Positions 10,764 through 21,654 of a stretch of DNA of 64,000 nucleotides are shown here, piece by piece (the first letter of the stretch is position 1; each line of letters starts with the position of its first letter). Origin of the DNA: Toxonevra muliebris (lineage: Eukaryota; Arthropoda; Insecta; Diptera; Pallopteridae); the NCBI GenBank assembly GCA_963691655.1, contig OY829330.1:2666001-2730000 (forward strand). The letters run 5' to 3'. A program made the translations under genes and the position numbers. The notes under the pieces were generated by a model, which saw only the letters and a program-made list of their open reading frames with translations, did no database searches and was not told where the DNA came from.

Positions 10764-11751
10764 GAGAGAGATTGAAAAAATCTTAACACACGTTTTACCT
10801 AATAATTTTTTTTGGGTGTCAAATTTACAAATTTCTTTGATCTAGTTCTCTTTGTAAAATATGTCAGTTGTTATTTTTCATGACAAACATGTTGATTTAA
10901 TGTGAGTTTGATCAAAATGAGTGAAGAGAAAGAAGTACGTCTTAAAATTATTAAAATTTTTTAAAAAAATCTAAATTGGTCCTACAAAAAATTGGCCAAA
11001 TAATTGAAAGTCTGCCGTCAAACTGTTTCCAATATTATTAAACAGTTTCAGGAGAATTCGAAAATCGATAGGAAACCTGGTTCGGGAAGAAAACAAGGAC
11101 CACATGATATTGGGAAAGCCAAGAAAATAGAAAGCATATTGAAAAGATCTCCAAACACATCTGGTAAAAAAGCTGCCCGGTTAGCCCAGTGCTCTGACTA
11201 TTTGGTGCGAAAAGTTTGACTTTAACAATGCAGGTTTCAAAACAATCAAAGTCAAAAAGTTCCACACAGAAATGCTGCAAAAATTTCATACAAAAATATT
11301 GATGTTGTATAATGGACGACGAAACGTATGTACTGGCAGATTTTACGCAGCTTCCGGGTCAAAATTTTTATGTTGCTGATGCTCGAGGAAATGTCGAAGA
11401 ACAATTTAGAATCCAAAAGCAGACAAAATTTTCTAAAAAATTCCTGGTATAGCAAGCTATATGCAATTGCGGCATAAGAAGCAAGTCATTTGTTACAGTG
11501 GGCTCTATAAATACCGAAATATACATCGAAGAATGTTTGAAAAAAAGACTTCTTCCTTTCATAAAAGAGCACAATGTGTCCACATATTTTTGGCCCGAGC
11601 TCAACGAGTTCATAAATAGTTGTCTGAACTATAAAAGTTATATTTTCCTGTAATTTGTAAAATATTATCAATTAAATAAAAAAAAAAACAAAACTCTAAG
11701 ATCAACCATTTAAAAATTATTGAATTTTATATATGTTAAGATTTCACTCCT
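10764..11751 (+). mobile_element. Tc1/mariner element, DD37E (ITmD37E-like), defective, with TIRs
   Basis: 988 bp. Left end AGGAGAGAGATTGAAAAAAT matches the complement of the right end (AGGAGTGAAATC..., with a short gap); TA is present at 10762-10763 and 11752-11753. The transposase frame starts at 10918 (MSEEKEVRLKIIKIF, then stops) and continues at 11004-11219 with a paired helix-turn-helix and the GSGRKQGPHDIGKA linker. The catalytic core is visible as DDETYVLADFTQLPGQNF near 11311-11365 in another frame, then SINTEIYIEECLKKRLLPF. The sequence breaks at STYFWPEL, where the second Asp should be, and the third catalytic region is absent. A better-preserved copy lies at 15838-16708. Confidence 0.85.
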
Positions 11752-11874
11752 TATTATAAAAGCTAACTTTGCCTACAGAATGTACCAAATTTTAAAAACA
11801 TGTACCAATGTACCAAACGCAGAAAAATAGAAAAAATATACCAGTTTTGGTAGAATTGTACCAAAGTGGCAACC

Positions 11875-12395
11875 GTGACTTTTGGTCATTTGTAAAGACA
11901 GTAAAGAACCAAACGACGTCGTCAATTCCAACTCTTTTTCTAGGTCACTAGCTTGGTTGATAAAGCGAATCTATTTGGCAAGGATTTTTGCAGAGAACTC
12001 TTCTCTGTCAGATACCAATCAGCCACTACCCGTTATCGAGCCTGTATCTTGTGCTATGCCTGAGATACACTTTCGAACACGTGTAGTTAAAAGTGTGCTT
12101 GCGAATCTCGACATTAATAAGGCTTCGGGGCCCGATGGCATTCCAGCCCATATATTGCGAGCATGCTCGTAAACACTAGCGCGACCGTTACGCAATCTTT
12201 TTAACATTTCATACACTGCAGGTGTATTTCCGTCTTGTTGGAAAGTTGCAAACGTTCAACCTATTCCTAAAAAGGGAAAGACTACGGAGCCTGCGAATTA
12301 CCGCCCCATCGCGATTTGTTCTACACTAACCAAGGTCATGGAAAGTGTAGTAAACTTTCACTTGGTCAAATATTTAGAACGAAATTTTTCAAATT
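11875..12395 (+). pseudogene. Jockey-like LINE reverse transcriptase fragment
   Basis: Plus-strand fragment of RT fingers and palm. Visible blocks are NKASGPDGIPAHILRACS near 12115-12170, FPSCWKVANVQPIPKKGK near 12228-12283, and PANYRPIAICSTLTKVME near 12292-12345. These match RT blocks 1-2a of Jockey-clade LINEs. A stop follows RACS. The fragment ends at about 12395, where minus-strand gypsy sequence begins. Confidence 0.75.
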
Positions 12396-12994
12396 TCTTT
12401 TACTAAATTGAAGGGATGTAAGTCTAAAGGGTCTAAGTACCAAAAACATTGACTCAGTAGATCTGCGGCATTGATGTCATCGCTTTTAATATATCGAATG
12501 TCGGTGGTGAATTGACTAACGTATGACATATAGTTCACTTGCCGTGGTGATGATTTTTCTGGACGTTGCTTAAACGCGAAAACAAGGGGCTTGTGGTCCG
12601 TTTGGATGTAAAATTCGCGTCCTTCCACTAGGTCGCGAAAATGTTGTACGACAAGGCACATAGCGGTAAGCTCTCTATCATATGTTGAGTAATGCTACTG
12701 CAGTTTTGTCATTCTTTTTGTTTCCTATAATCATTCCATGCAGCGGAAGCTACGTTTCTGCAGCATGAGAAATGAACTTTCTATTGAAGTTTATTGCCGC
12801 TATAAAAATTGTCAGCTGTTTGACGGCTTGCGGGCGTTAGATGAGCTGAATAGCTTCAACTCTTTTGGGAAGTGGTGAAACTCCTTTATTAGTAATTAAA
12901 TGTCCAAGAAACTCCAATTTTGGTTTTCCAAACACGCATTTCGCGACGTTAAATGATAAATTGTGATGCGACAGACGATTGAATACCTCTTTAA
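12389..12994 (-). pseudogene. Ty3/gypsy pol remnant: end of RT and RNase H
   Basis: The minus strand from 12661 to 12389 reads as the RNase H of a Ty3/gypsy-type LTR retrotransposon, with EGREFYIQTDHKPLVFAF and QRPEKSSPRQVNYMSYVSQF. The stretch 12662-12990 gives further RT thumb and connection remnants in mixed frames. The integrase that should follow is cut off at the junction with the LINE fragment. This is the same copy as 13496-14243, split by a MITE. Confidence 0.8.
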
Positions 12995-13491
12995 CCCTTT
13001 ATCACGCCGTGTTACAAATTTGTAACATACCAAATTTTTTGTTACAAAATTCTACAGGCATGTTATTTTATTTTGTTGTGTATTATAACTGATTACGTAG
13101 AAATTGGTGCACTATTTTATGCTATTTGAAAGTTATTCACAACTGCTAACGTAATGTATTTTGTAACCAAACAAAAAAATGCACTCACTTGACATGTTCG
13201 GTTACAAGTGAAAAACTTTAAAAAAGTATAGTTTACTGATAAATTTACATATTTTCTAAAAATGTGATATCCAAATTTTCAAATAATCGATATTAATTAA
13301 TAAATAGTGATAATTATGTACAAACAACAATAATCGTGTTTTTGAATAAGTAACATAACCACATTTTTTTAAATAAAATCTTTTTATAAACAAATATGCA
13401 AAGACAAAAAAAAAAAGGTGTTTGTTTATTTCTTAATACGAATCGAACTAGGTACTAATTTTAAAAATCCATGATCTTGCGTGATAAAGGG
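12995..13491. mobile_element. piggyBac-like MITE (TTAA target site, 13-bp TIRs)
   Basis: 497 bp with perfect 13-bp terminal inverted repeats, CCCTTTATCACGC at the left and GCGTGATAAAGGG at the right, flanked on both sides by TTAA (12991-12994, 13492-13495). TTAA duplication and ends starting CCC are characteristic of piggyBac-type elements. A 16-bp palindrome GTTACAAATTTGTAAC lies just inside the left end. There is no coding frame, so it is non-autonomous. It interrupts the gypsy RT. Confidence 0.85.
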
Positions 13492-13495
13492 TTAA

Positions 13496-14243
13496 GGTGC
13501 TTGCGATTCTGATGTATGCTACGCATATGTCGTCCATATATATGAAAATACAAAGTCAAGCCCATGCAAGACTTCACGAATTAGCAAGCCAAACGTCGTA
13601 TGTGTAAATTCGTATAAGCCGAAAGGCATGATTAAGGCAGTCTTCGGAATATAGCCTGGGCTTATTGGTACTTGGTGAAAAGCTTTTTGCAAATCAATTT
13701 TAGAAAATATGGATTTTCCGCGTAAAATGTCAGAAAAATCGTACAAATATGGAAGCGGATATCGATCGGTACGGGACGGTATTTGCATTTAGTGCCCTAT
13801 AATCCCCACAGGGCCGCCATGTTCCGTCTGGTTCTCGGATCATGTGGAGTGGGCTTGACCAGTTTGATTTTGATGGACGACAGATGCCAGCGCGCATGAG
13901 GAGCAGGACGGTCCATTAGTTTCCATGAAATGAACTGCTTTCGAATTCTTGATAAGCCAGGGGACCGAAGCGAGCAATATTGGGATGTGCTAATATGATA
14001 TCAGCGAGAGGAGCGCTTCTGTTGATCAGCTGTGGTGTTGGATCATTGCTAGTAATTGAAGCGAGTGGCTTGGAATTTGTATTCGTCTGAGAGTCAATAA
14101 GACGTGACCTTTCAATGTCAACCATGAAAACATGATGTCGGAGAAAATCAGCTCCGACTATTGGGGAAGATACGTCGATTACAAGAAATACCCATATAAA
14201 ATGGCGACTAAGACCAAGGTCGAGTTCTCGTGTGTCTTGACCA
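13496..14243 (-). pseudogene. Ty3/gypsy pol remnant: protease and RT
   Basis: The minus strand runs protease to RT. Near 14220-14060 it reads LDLGLSRHFIWVF and SSPIVGADFLRHH, the C-terminal flap region of a gypsy aspartic protease. From 13788 the RT follows: RTDRYPLPYLYDFSDIL, FSKIDLQKAFHQVPI and TALIMPFGLYEFT. The catalytic YxDD box near 13535-13550 is frameshifted (SYIW, with MDDICVA in the next frame), and the block between PFGL and HEVLHGLD is shortened. No LTR is visible, so this is an old inactive fragment. It ends where the plus-strand LINE begins. An animal retroelement relative; described only. Confidence 0.8.
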
Positions 14244-15318
14244 TGGACCCCCCACACGGGTAGGCACCTTGTCGTGGTGTGGGGGCTTATGTTGCAGTGA
14301 TTCGTCGGGCTATACTGACCGGAGGGCAGCCCCTGACAGGGGTACCCATGTTAGGCAGGCCGGCTTATGAGCAATTAAAAAAGTCCTACCCAGTGTGCGT
14401 CTGTTTTCTCCATGTTAGGGGCGGCACACAACGACGTCTCTTCTGCAGGTCAGGGGCGGTCGAGTCCGAGTCTTTTTGTGCGTGGGATGGCAGACTCAAA
14501 AGAAATCCCACAGGGAGGAGGAGCATGTTGTAATCATGAGTGAGTCAGCAAAGGAAGAATTTACGGTGCAGGGAGTAGGATCCCCAGTGCCGGCGGTAGG
14601 TAGTGGGCGAGAGAGCTACCTGGCGTCGATATCCAGCGACCTCTTAGGCTGTGCAGCGATACCCCAGGCTGCGCAGTCTACTAATGCTACTGGGAGGGGA
14701 AGGGAGAGTGTCTCCAAGCCAACTTTGGGCAGGCAGGAAGCCGTGGTGACAGGGATCGGAAAGGATCGAGGTATTGGATCCCAGCTTTCGAACCTACGCA
14801 TCGACACCGCAAACGATGATGACTCGATATCGCAGGTTAGCAACGTCAATGACATTGGTTCGGAAGTTGAGATGCAGTTGCTCAATGATCCTCCCCGGTC
14901 TCCGGCTGCGGCTTCCGCGCCGGGGAAGGAGGCAAGGAAGGTGGTAAGCCGAGAGCAACGGGCCAAAAATGACTACAAGCGCTCAGCTTACTACCTTCGT
15001 AAAATGAGGGCAAAAGATCCTTTTTCCTTTACAAAAAGGGAGAAGGATCTTATCAAGAAACACGAGAAGGTTGTGGCAAAGTTCGAGAAGAATAACGCCA
15101 CCTTTTCCTCGTGCCAAAAAGAGAAGCCAACGGACCAGGCCACAGGTGGAAGCGTTAGCATGCCACCAATGCCTAAGTCCACAGGCTCTTCAAATAGGGA
15201 AAAGAGTTCCTCATCGGGCAAGGCTCTGAAAAGAGCCCGGTCTGATGAGGTTACTCCAAGGGAGTCGAAAAGCGGAAACCTTCGGCCTCCTTCGACTCTC
15301 CGATGGAGCTACAAGTAG
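14244..15318 (+). pseudogene. LINE 5' UTR and ORF1 N-terminal part
   Basis: GC-rich plus-strand leader from 14244, followed by a frame whose best start is the ATG at 14536 (MSESAKEEFTVQG); the open frame extends upstream without a credible start. The product is Ser/Gly/Ala-rich, then basic: VSREQRAKNDYKRSAYYLRKM and a Lys-rich helical segment at about 14960-15100. This fits the disordered N-terminus of a DUF4780-type LINE ORF1. Near 15290 the frame shifts and the conserved domain continues in another frame. Composition and GC content differ sharply from the AT-rich surroundings. Confidence 0.75.
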
Positions 15319-15838
15319 CCATCATCGATAACGTCAACCCTGATGGGAAGATAACACCGGAGAACTGGCTACTAGTTGAAGCTAAGCTGATGGAGGCAAT
15401 GCTCAGGGCTGACAGTGAGGAGCTAGTTTTCGATGGGGCTGGCAGGCAGAAGGGTGTTAAGGTTGTTGGTTGCAGCAACAAGAAATCCTTAGATTTCTTA
15501 ACGCGTGCAATCAGCAGCCTTGATGCACTCTGGCAGGGAGCCCGTTTGGAAGTAGTTCCTCGGCCTCGGCTTCCGGTTCGACCGATAGTATCAGTGTGGA
15601 TTCCTCCTCCGGTTTCAGATCAGGAATCCATACTGAGACTTATTGGGCGTCAAAACCAGACGCTTAGCACATCAGAGTGGCAGGTAGTCTCTATGACTCC
15701 CTGCAAAAATGGAGTGGGTAGTGACGCATTGATCGCAGTAGATCAGGCGTCACTTACCAAACTAAGGAGCTGCGAGGGCAGCATCAGGTTCGGGTTAGGC
15801 ACCCTAAAGGTACGTGTTCCTGGTGGGTCACAAACCAA
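15303..15838 (+). pseudogene. LINE ORF1 C-terminal DUF4780-type domain, truncated
   Basis: The frame reads QVAIIDNVNPDGKITPENWL and PVRPIVSVWIPPPVSDQES, directly comparable with LIWAIVDSSNSDGTISPDNW and RPRSKAWIPAEPSSPDE of the ORF1 at 2861-4480. It is therefore the RNA-binding domain of a related but distinct LINE family. The frame is offset from the N-terminal part, so ORF1 is broken. At about 15838 the LINE stops and DD37E transposon sequence starts; no ORF2 follows. The last 25 codons of the open frame (to 15914) are encoded by the transposon. Confidence 0.8.
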
Positions 15839-16708
15839 CAGGGTTCGGGAAGAGAACAAGGACCACATGATATTGGGAAAGCATATTGAAAAGATCTTCA
15901 AACACATCTGGTAGAAAAGCTTCCCAGTGCTCTGACTATTTGGTGCCAAAAGTTAAAGCCAATGCAGGTTTCAAAACAATTAAAGTCAAAAAGTTCCACA
16001 CAGGAATGCTGCAAAAAATTTAGACGCCAAAAGTAGGGCTCGGAAATTAAAATCGAATTTCATACAAAAATATTCATGTTGTATAATGGACGACGAAACG
16101 TATGTACTGGCAGATTTTACGCAGCTTCCGGGTCAAAATTTTTATGTTGCTGATGCTCGAGGAAATTTCGAAAAAATTCCTGGTATGGCAAGCTATATGC
16201 AGTTGCGGCAAAAGAAGCAAGTTATTTGTTACAGTGGGCTCTATAAATACCGAAATATACATCAAAGAATGTTTGAAAAAAAGACTTCTTCCTTTCATAA
16301 GCGAGCACAATGTGTCCACATATTTTTGGCTCGATTTGGCATCATGTCACTACGGCTAGAAAGCTCTGGAGTGGTACCAAAGTAATAACATAGTTTTTGT
16401 ACCAAGAGAGGCCAATCCTCCAAATTGTCCGGAGCTAAGACCAGTGGAGAGATAATGGGCTTTTGTGAAAAGAAACTTAAAGCACAAAAAAGGTGTCCCA
16501 AAATATCGAAGATTTTAAGAGGAGATGGGAAAACTGTTCCAAAAACGTGTATGAAACAACTATCAATTCTCTAATGGAAAGCAAACCAAAAAAGGTCTGT
16601 AATTTTAAAAATATTATCAATTAAATAAAAAAAAATCAAAACTCTAAGATCAACCATTTAAAAATTATTGAATTTTATATATGTTAAGATTTTTTCGATC
16701 TCACTCCT
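15838..16708 (+). mobile_element. DD37E Tc1/mariner element, 5'-truncated, fused to the LINE
   Basis: Second copy of the element at 10764-11751, homologous from the GSGR linker to the 3' TIR, which ends at 16708 before TA. The left TIR and the helix-turn-helix are missing. The catalytic core can be read across frames: DDETYVLADFTQLPGQNF near 16090-16143, FWLDLASCHYG near 16324-16356 (second Asp), and PPNCPELRPVE-YWAFVKR near 16410-16470 (terminal Glu, with a stop after VE). I count 37 residues between second Asp and Glu, giving DD37E. Several frameshifts and stops make it inactive. Confidence 0.8.
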
Positions 16709-17261
16709 TATATTGTCAGTACAATGAATATCCAAACGCAAACATTACAATCCAGACATATAGTTATCTGAGCAAGACAACCGATCCCGCATCTTTCAAA
16801 AATGACATATAATTAAAAGAAAATCGCAGGAGCGGGTGAGAAAAAAAAGTCGAAAGAAAAAAAAATTGCTGAAAATTCCAAATATAGTTTAGCTGCGAAT
16901 TTTTTGATTTGAGACAATTAAAGATAATAACCTATTCTAAATATTCCCGAAATAAAATTCCCGGGAAAATTTAACAAAAAGCAACTCTGCAACGAGCTGA
17001 ATGTAACCACCTCGACCGAGCAAATGGAGAAAATGTTTTGTATTCGTCAAACTAAGAAACGTAATGATTTGCTGCACTCATTTTCATTTGGAAGACTACA
17101 AAGAATATTAAATATTGGACTTGCAACCAAATATTTAAATTGAGAAGTTCCTTTCGTGAAAGTATCAGTACCACCAAGAAAGCAAAATGCACCAACAATT
17201 AAAGGTATTTTTAAGAAAGAATAGTTGCTGAATACTAAAATGGAATACTTAATAACTTTTT
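16709..17261. other. AT-rich stretch, nothing recognised
   Basis: No ORF with a domain, no TIR pair and no RNA gene seen between the DD37E end and the minisatellite. Confidence 0.4.
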
Positions 17262-17690
17262 TGGATAGGATTTTAGGGTGCGGATTCAGGAGCGTGATTT
17301 TTTTTGGATTGGATTTTAGGGTGCGGATTCAGGAGCGGGATTCAGGAGCGTGATTTTTTTTGGATAGGATTTTAGGGTGCGGATTCAGGAGCGTGATTTT
17401 TTTTGGATAGGATTTTAGGGTGCGGATTCAGGAGCGGGATTCAGGAGCGTGATTTTTTTTTGATAGGATTTTAGGGTGCGGATTCAGGAGCGTGATTTTT
17501 TTTTGATAGGATTTTAGGGTGCGGATTCAGGAGCGGGATTCAGGAGCGTGATTTTTTTTTGATAGGATTTTAGGGTGCGGATTCAGGAGCGGGATTCAGG
17601 AGCGTGATTTTTTTTTGGATAGGATTTTAGGGTGCGGATTCAGGAGCGTGATTTTTTTTTGATAGGATTTTAGGGTGCGGATTCAGGAGC
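17262..17690. repeat. Minisatellite with alternating short and long units
   Basis: Nine tandem occurrences of a core beginning GGATTTTAGGGTGCGGATTC, separated by poly(T) spacers. Short units end in one CAGGAGCG, while long units carry one extra 13-bp GGATTCAGGAGCG. The order is short, long, short, long, short, long, long, short, then a partial unit. Units differ mainly in T-run length (8 or 9) and GGATA versus GATA. Confidence 0.95.
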
Positions 17691-18039
17691 TTTCCAGCAG
17701 CTGCAAAACCGCATATAACAACTTTCATTTCAATATTGCTTATCGTATACATCGTTGGATCTCTTATAAAAATACAACAAATCAATACTCAAAATAAATA
17801 CCTTATGCACCAACTTATGAAATTAAAAACTTTTAAAAAAATTCATATTTTTTTAAAGTGGCCCAAGTTTTTATTCTGCATCCGCCCCTGAAGTCATTTG
17901 ACAATTATTTTTATGTTTTAGTTATCAATTACACATATACATATACTAATACATATAAAACGTGCGCATGCGCACAACTCACATTTTCACTAGACTTTCT
18001 CCTTTTGATTTCGGAATTCAAATACATTGAGCAGGTAGG
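17691..18039. other. Stretch without recognisable gene
   Basis: AT-rich, with an open frame from 17858 that shows no domain and is probably chance. ACATATAC-type simple repeats near 17930-17960. Confidence 0.4.
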
Positions 18040-18481
18040 TTACGAGCAGTGTAGAAGTATTAAATATATGGTTTTTAGTATACTATTCGGAATTTCATCT
18101 GGACCGTATGTAAAAGAGATTTTTAAAATCTTCAAACGTTCTAAAACATCATCAGGGTGAATAACCGGACTCATAATATTGTTATACATGACAGGATCAG
18201 AATTATACATGTTATTATTATTTAAAGTTGCAAATGAATAAGTTGATTTAAAAAAGTTGATTTAACAAAGTCATAAAAAGCTTTAGCATCGACATGAATA
18301 TCCGACTTGATTTTTTCAATATAACCTTGGTAACATTTGTTACAAAGTACCTGATATTTGTGTCGTAATAAGGAATAGTGATAATAATCAATTTGATTTC
18401 CAGATCTTTTAAACAATTTAAAACTGCGGGACTTTTTATTTTTCAGTTTTTGCAATTCGTTGTTAAACCACACCGGATGGC
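18040..18481 (-). pseudogene. Jockey-like LINE copy B: linker and RT start
   Basis: The minus strand reads VWFNNELQKLKNKKSRSFK near 18478-18420, SLLRHKYQVLCNK near 18380-18340, then SPVIHPDDVLERLKIL near 18175-18125 and GPDEIPNSIL. This is the endonuclease-RT linker followed by the first RT block, in normal order. It belongs to the same family group as the LINE at 21655-25430 (compare AWFTTELKKLKNSKSRSFKR). It is truncated at about 18040. At 18481 it is joined to a different RT piece. Confidence 0.75.
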
Positions 18482-19130
18482 TACATACAGAAGAAACAGG
18501 ATGGGGCCTATGTGGCTGCCTTGAGGGACTCCAGATGTGGCCTCGATGAAATCCAAAATTGTATTTTTCAATAAAACGCTTTGTCTTCTATTGTCCAAAT
18601 ATGACTTGATCCAAATTAAAAGCAATGTAGGAAACCCTATATTTTTCAACTTCATAAGTAACAGGTGGTGATTAACTGTATCAAAAGGTTTGCTGAAGTC
18701 AGTATATATGACATCGGTTTGCAAATTAGATAAGATAGCTTTGTGTACATATGAAGAAAATTCCAAGAGGTTTTTTGTAGTTGACTTTCCGCTAAGAAAG
18801 ATGAAATCCAGTTTGTAATGATAGACTCAAATAGCTTTGGAATAGCATTGAGTTTAGCTATACCGCGGTAGTTCCCAACATTGGATTTAGCACCGCCCTT
18901 GTGAAAGTATATTATAAATGATTCTTTCCAGCAATTAGGAAAGTATCCTAATTTTAACGATGCATTAAAAATATTTGACAGTGGTAAATACAGTTTTTCG
19001 GCGCAATTCCTCAAAATGCTGCTAGGAATATTAACTGGGCCTGGGTCGAAAGTACACTTCAGGGTTATTAAGTGATTTAAAACATCTTTCGGGTCAATAA
19101 CAGGTTGGTGTACACAATCAAACGGTGAGA
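18482..19130 (-). pseudogene. Jockey-like LINE copy A: RT blocks 1-4
   Basis: From 19130 downwards the minus strand gives QPVIDPKDVLNHLITL, then ILRNCAEKLYLPLSNIFNAS, FPNCWKESFIIYFHKGGAKS, NYRGIAKLNAIPKLFESI, a shifted DVIYTDFSKPFDTVNHHLL, and GVPQGSHIGPILFLLYV near 18535-18485. There the element stops, immediately before the YADD block, and joins copy B. Frameshifts occur near 18780. The RT start is therefore present twice (in A and in B) in the same orientation. Confidence 0.8.
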
Positions 19131-19607
19131 TATAACGTAAAGTGCCCTATCTTCGGACAGCTAAGGCTGCACAATCTTTTTTTTAAAAACTTAATTTTCG
19201 AATATTTTTTCAACAGTATTATTCATAAATTATTTTAAAAGTGGTGTCATGCAAAGTGCTAAAAATTCCCTAAGTCCGGGCACCAAAAACAGTTTTTCCT
19301 AAGTTTGGACACTCAGTTGCCTAAGTCCGGACACTATAGTTTGTTACAGAAAATTACACTTTTTATTTAAAAATTTTACTATAATCAATGATTTTTTGAC
19401 AGACATTAAAAAAACAATTATAAAGTAATATTTCTGTATCCAAATAATGTACAGGCTGAACCAGAATAACTGTCACACTTACAAAGGTTCCCAGTGTGTA
19501 TAATTTCATATGTCCTGTTAGGATTTTTTTGTTGTTCTAAATCTTTAAATATTTATATTTGTAAAAACATAATTTACATGAAGCTGCAGCTGATAATTAA
19601 ACTTTAA
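19131..19607. other. Non-coding stretch with a repeated CCTAAGTCCGG motif
   Basis: Three related copies of CCTAAGTCCGGGCAC, CCTAAGTTTGGACAC and CCTAAGTCCGGACAC lie at about 19268-19335. No gene recognised. The segment may include the leader of the Tc1/mariner remnant that follows. Confidence 0.5.
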
Positions 19608-20462
19608 ATGCCATGGACGCTAAACGCGAGTTTGTGCTAGAACGCCACTTAGCTGGTGAAAAAAATAGTGAGGTTGTGAAAAAATTAAAAAAATTTAATA
19701 TAAGTCACCGATTTGTTCAGCGAACGGTTGAGAGATATAAGAAAAGTGGAGAAGTTAAAATAAAGTAGAAATCATACAGAAAGCGTTCCATCCGGACGAT
19801 GGCGGAGATCAAAAAAGTGCGCTAAGGATTTGTGGGCATTGAGGAGTGTCAACCAGAAAAATCGCAATAGATTTCAACAGAAGCCGACATTCTACCCATT
19901 TAATTATGAAAAAGGGTCTGGGACTAAAGGCTTATAAAAGAAGTGGATTCATGGTCTCACAGCAAAACACCGACAAATGAAGACGAAAAGATGTGGGATG
20001 CTTCTTCGCCAGCATGCCAGATGCGAAATAATTTTTTCTAATGTAAAATTATTTTTATTGCAATTGCCGCACGATTTGTAGAACGATAGACTGCACGCAA
20101 TAAAAAATATTTTGTATTCCTGCAACAAGCAGAGAGGTGGAGCGGTTCCAAAATGCTTCTTCCGTCATGGTATGGAGAGTGATTTCCAAAAGAGGCAAAC
20201 TTCTCCTTCTGTTTATCGACAAAGGTGTGAAAATACGGAATACTATCAGCAAGAAGTCCTCATCAAGCACTTGATTCCTTATGCCAAGCAAATCTTTGGT
20301 GAAGATGCATTTTGTTTTCAACAAGATTCTGCGCCAGCTGACAAAACAAGAAGGGTTTAGGACTGGTGTCATGACAATTTGCTTCATTTTATCTCCACTG
20401 AAGCATGCCACTTATTTTTTCCGAATTTTTGCATTGCAAAATTGGGAATTTTTTGCCATATA
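19608..20462 (+). pseudogene. Tc1/mariner-type transposase remnant
   Basis: The plus strand starts MDAKREFVLERHLAGEKNSE at about 19611, a helix-turn-helix start, followed by HRFVQRTVERYKKSGEV. Stops then interrupt. Downstream, YYQQEVLIKHLIPYAKQIFG near 20241-20300 and FCFQQDSAPADKTRR near 20311-20355 match the region around the second catalytic Asp (QQDSAP) of Tc1/mariner transposases. The segment after the first catalytic Asp is disrupted by about 60 bp of AT-rich sequence. No TIR pair found. Different family from the DD37E and mariner elements nearby. Confidence 0.7.
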
Positions 20463-21654
20463 AATTGAAACTAACTTGTTTATTTTTCAAAAACTTTTCT
20501 GAACTATCGTATCAACTCCAAAATTTTTGGAGACAATCATAAAATGTTATTCTTTAATTCTAAGTCGTAGTTTTCCATTGAGCATAATCTTCTGGCGTTT
20601 GGTATGGTCCATTAAATGTATCATCGTATTCATTTTCACAATTGCAGACATAACTTAGTAAACTTTGATTTTCGAATTTAAATTTTATAATTTCAGTCCG
20701 CGTTTGCTTTAAGAAACAAAAAGACAGAAAGACCCAAAAAAGTATATCAAAAAACATTATTAACAAAATTTTTACCAATTACAGCGACTGGGATTGGAAC
20801 ATTTACCTCGTTTGTAACTAAATTTTTTTCCTTTATTAATGCAAAAATACTACTATTTGGAGTGGGAATCATGAGAACAGGGTTACTACAACTTTCGAGA
20901 GCTAGCGAGTGTTTCGAATTACTCGACGACGTTCATTTTGATAGATAAGCAAGTCTCAACCCAATTTTGGACAGAAAAAATTGGTTTCATATTCCTATGA
21001 ACGACTATGCAGGTGTTACTATGTTTTTTTTTAGAGAATAAGTGAAGAAAAAAGCAGTTGTGCGGACAATTACATTTGTAAAACCTGTTAGATTTAATCG
21101 GGTAATTTCAGCTTATTCTCTCTTTTATTCGATAGTTATTAGGAATACCGAAAAAACTTATATGAGTGAATTATTCCTCTTTGATAGATCTATATAAGAC
21201 AGTTTTTATGTAAAATAAAAAATGTCTGAGATATAAGCAATCAAATATGAATTTTGTGCACAAAAACCGTTTTTTTCCAAATTTTGGAGCTCTTGGGGCA
21301 CCACTTCCTCTTATCCAATTGACCTGAAATTTTACACAAAACGAACCGATCGAGGGGTGCCGCGGAATACTTTCCGACTTTCGAAAATTAATGGCACTCT
21401 ACTATACAATCAATACAAGTTTAAAAGCGATTACTATTCGGCAGCAGTTTAAACAATTTTAAGGGGAGGAATTTTTCCTTTCAAGCGGAGGATTTTTCTT
21501 TACAGGGGAGGAATTTTTCAAAATGTCTTAAAAGTTTTCAAATAAGTATTACCTACTTAGACAATAGCTAACAATTCCATTAATGTATAGAAATTTTATT
21601 AGAAAAAAATACGATTTTTTATTCACAGTTTTTTTGTTACAAATTCAGTCATAC
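20463..21654. other. AT-rich stretch with one unexplained minus-strand frame
   Basis: A 72-residue minus-strand frame at 20778-20560 has a hydrophobic start and an acidic C-terminal part containing CNCENEYDDTFNGPYQTPED. It looks more like real coding sequence than its AT-rich surroundings, but I cannot assign it. The rest (to 21654) shows no domain, TIR or RNA gene. Confidence 0.35.
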
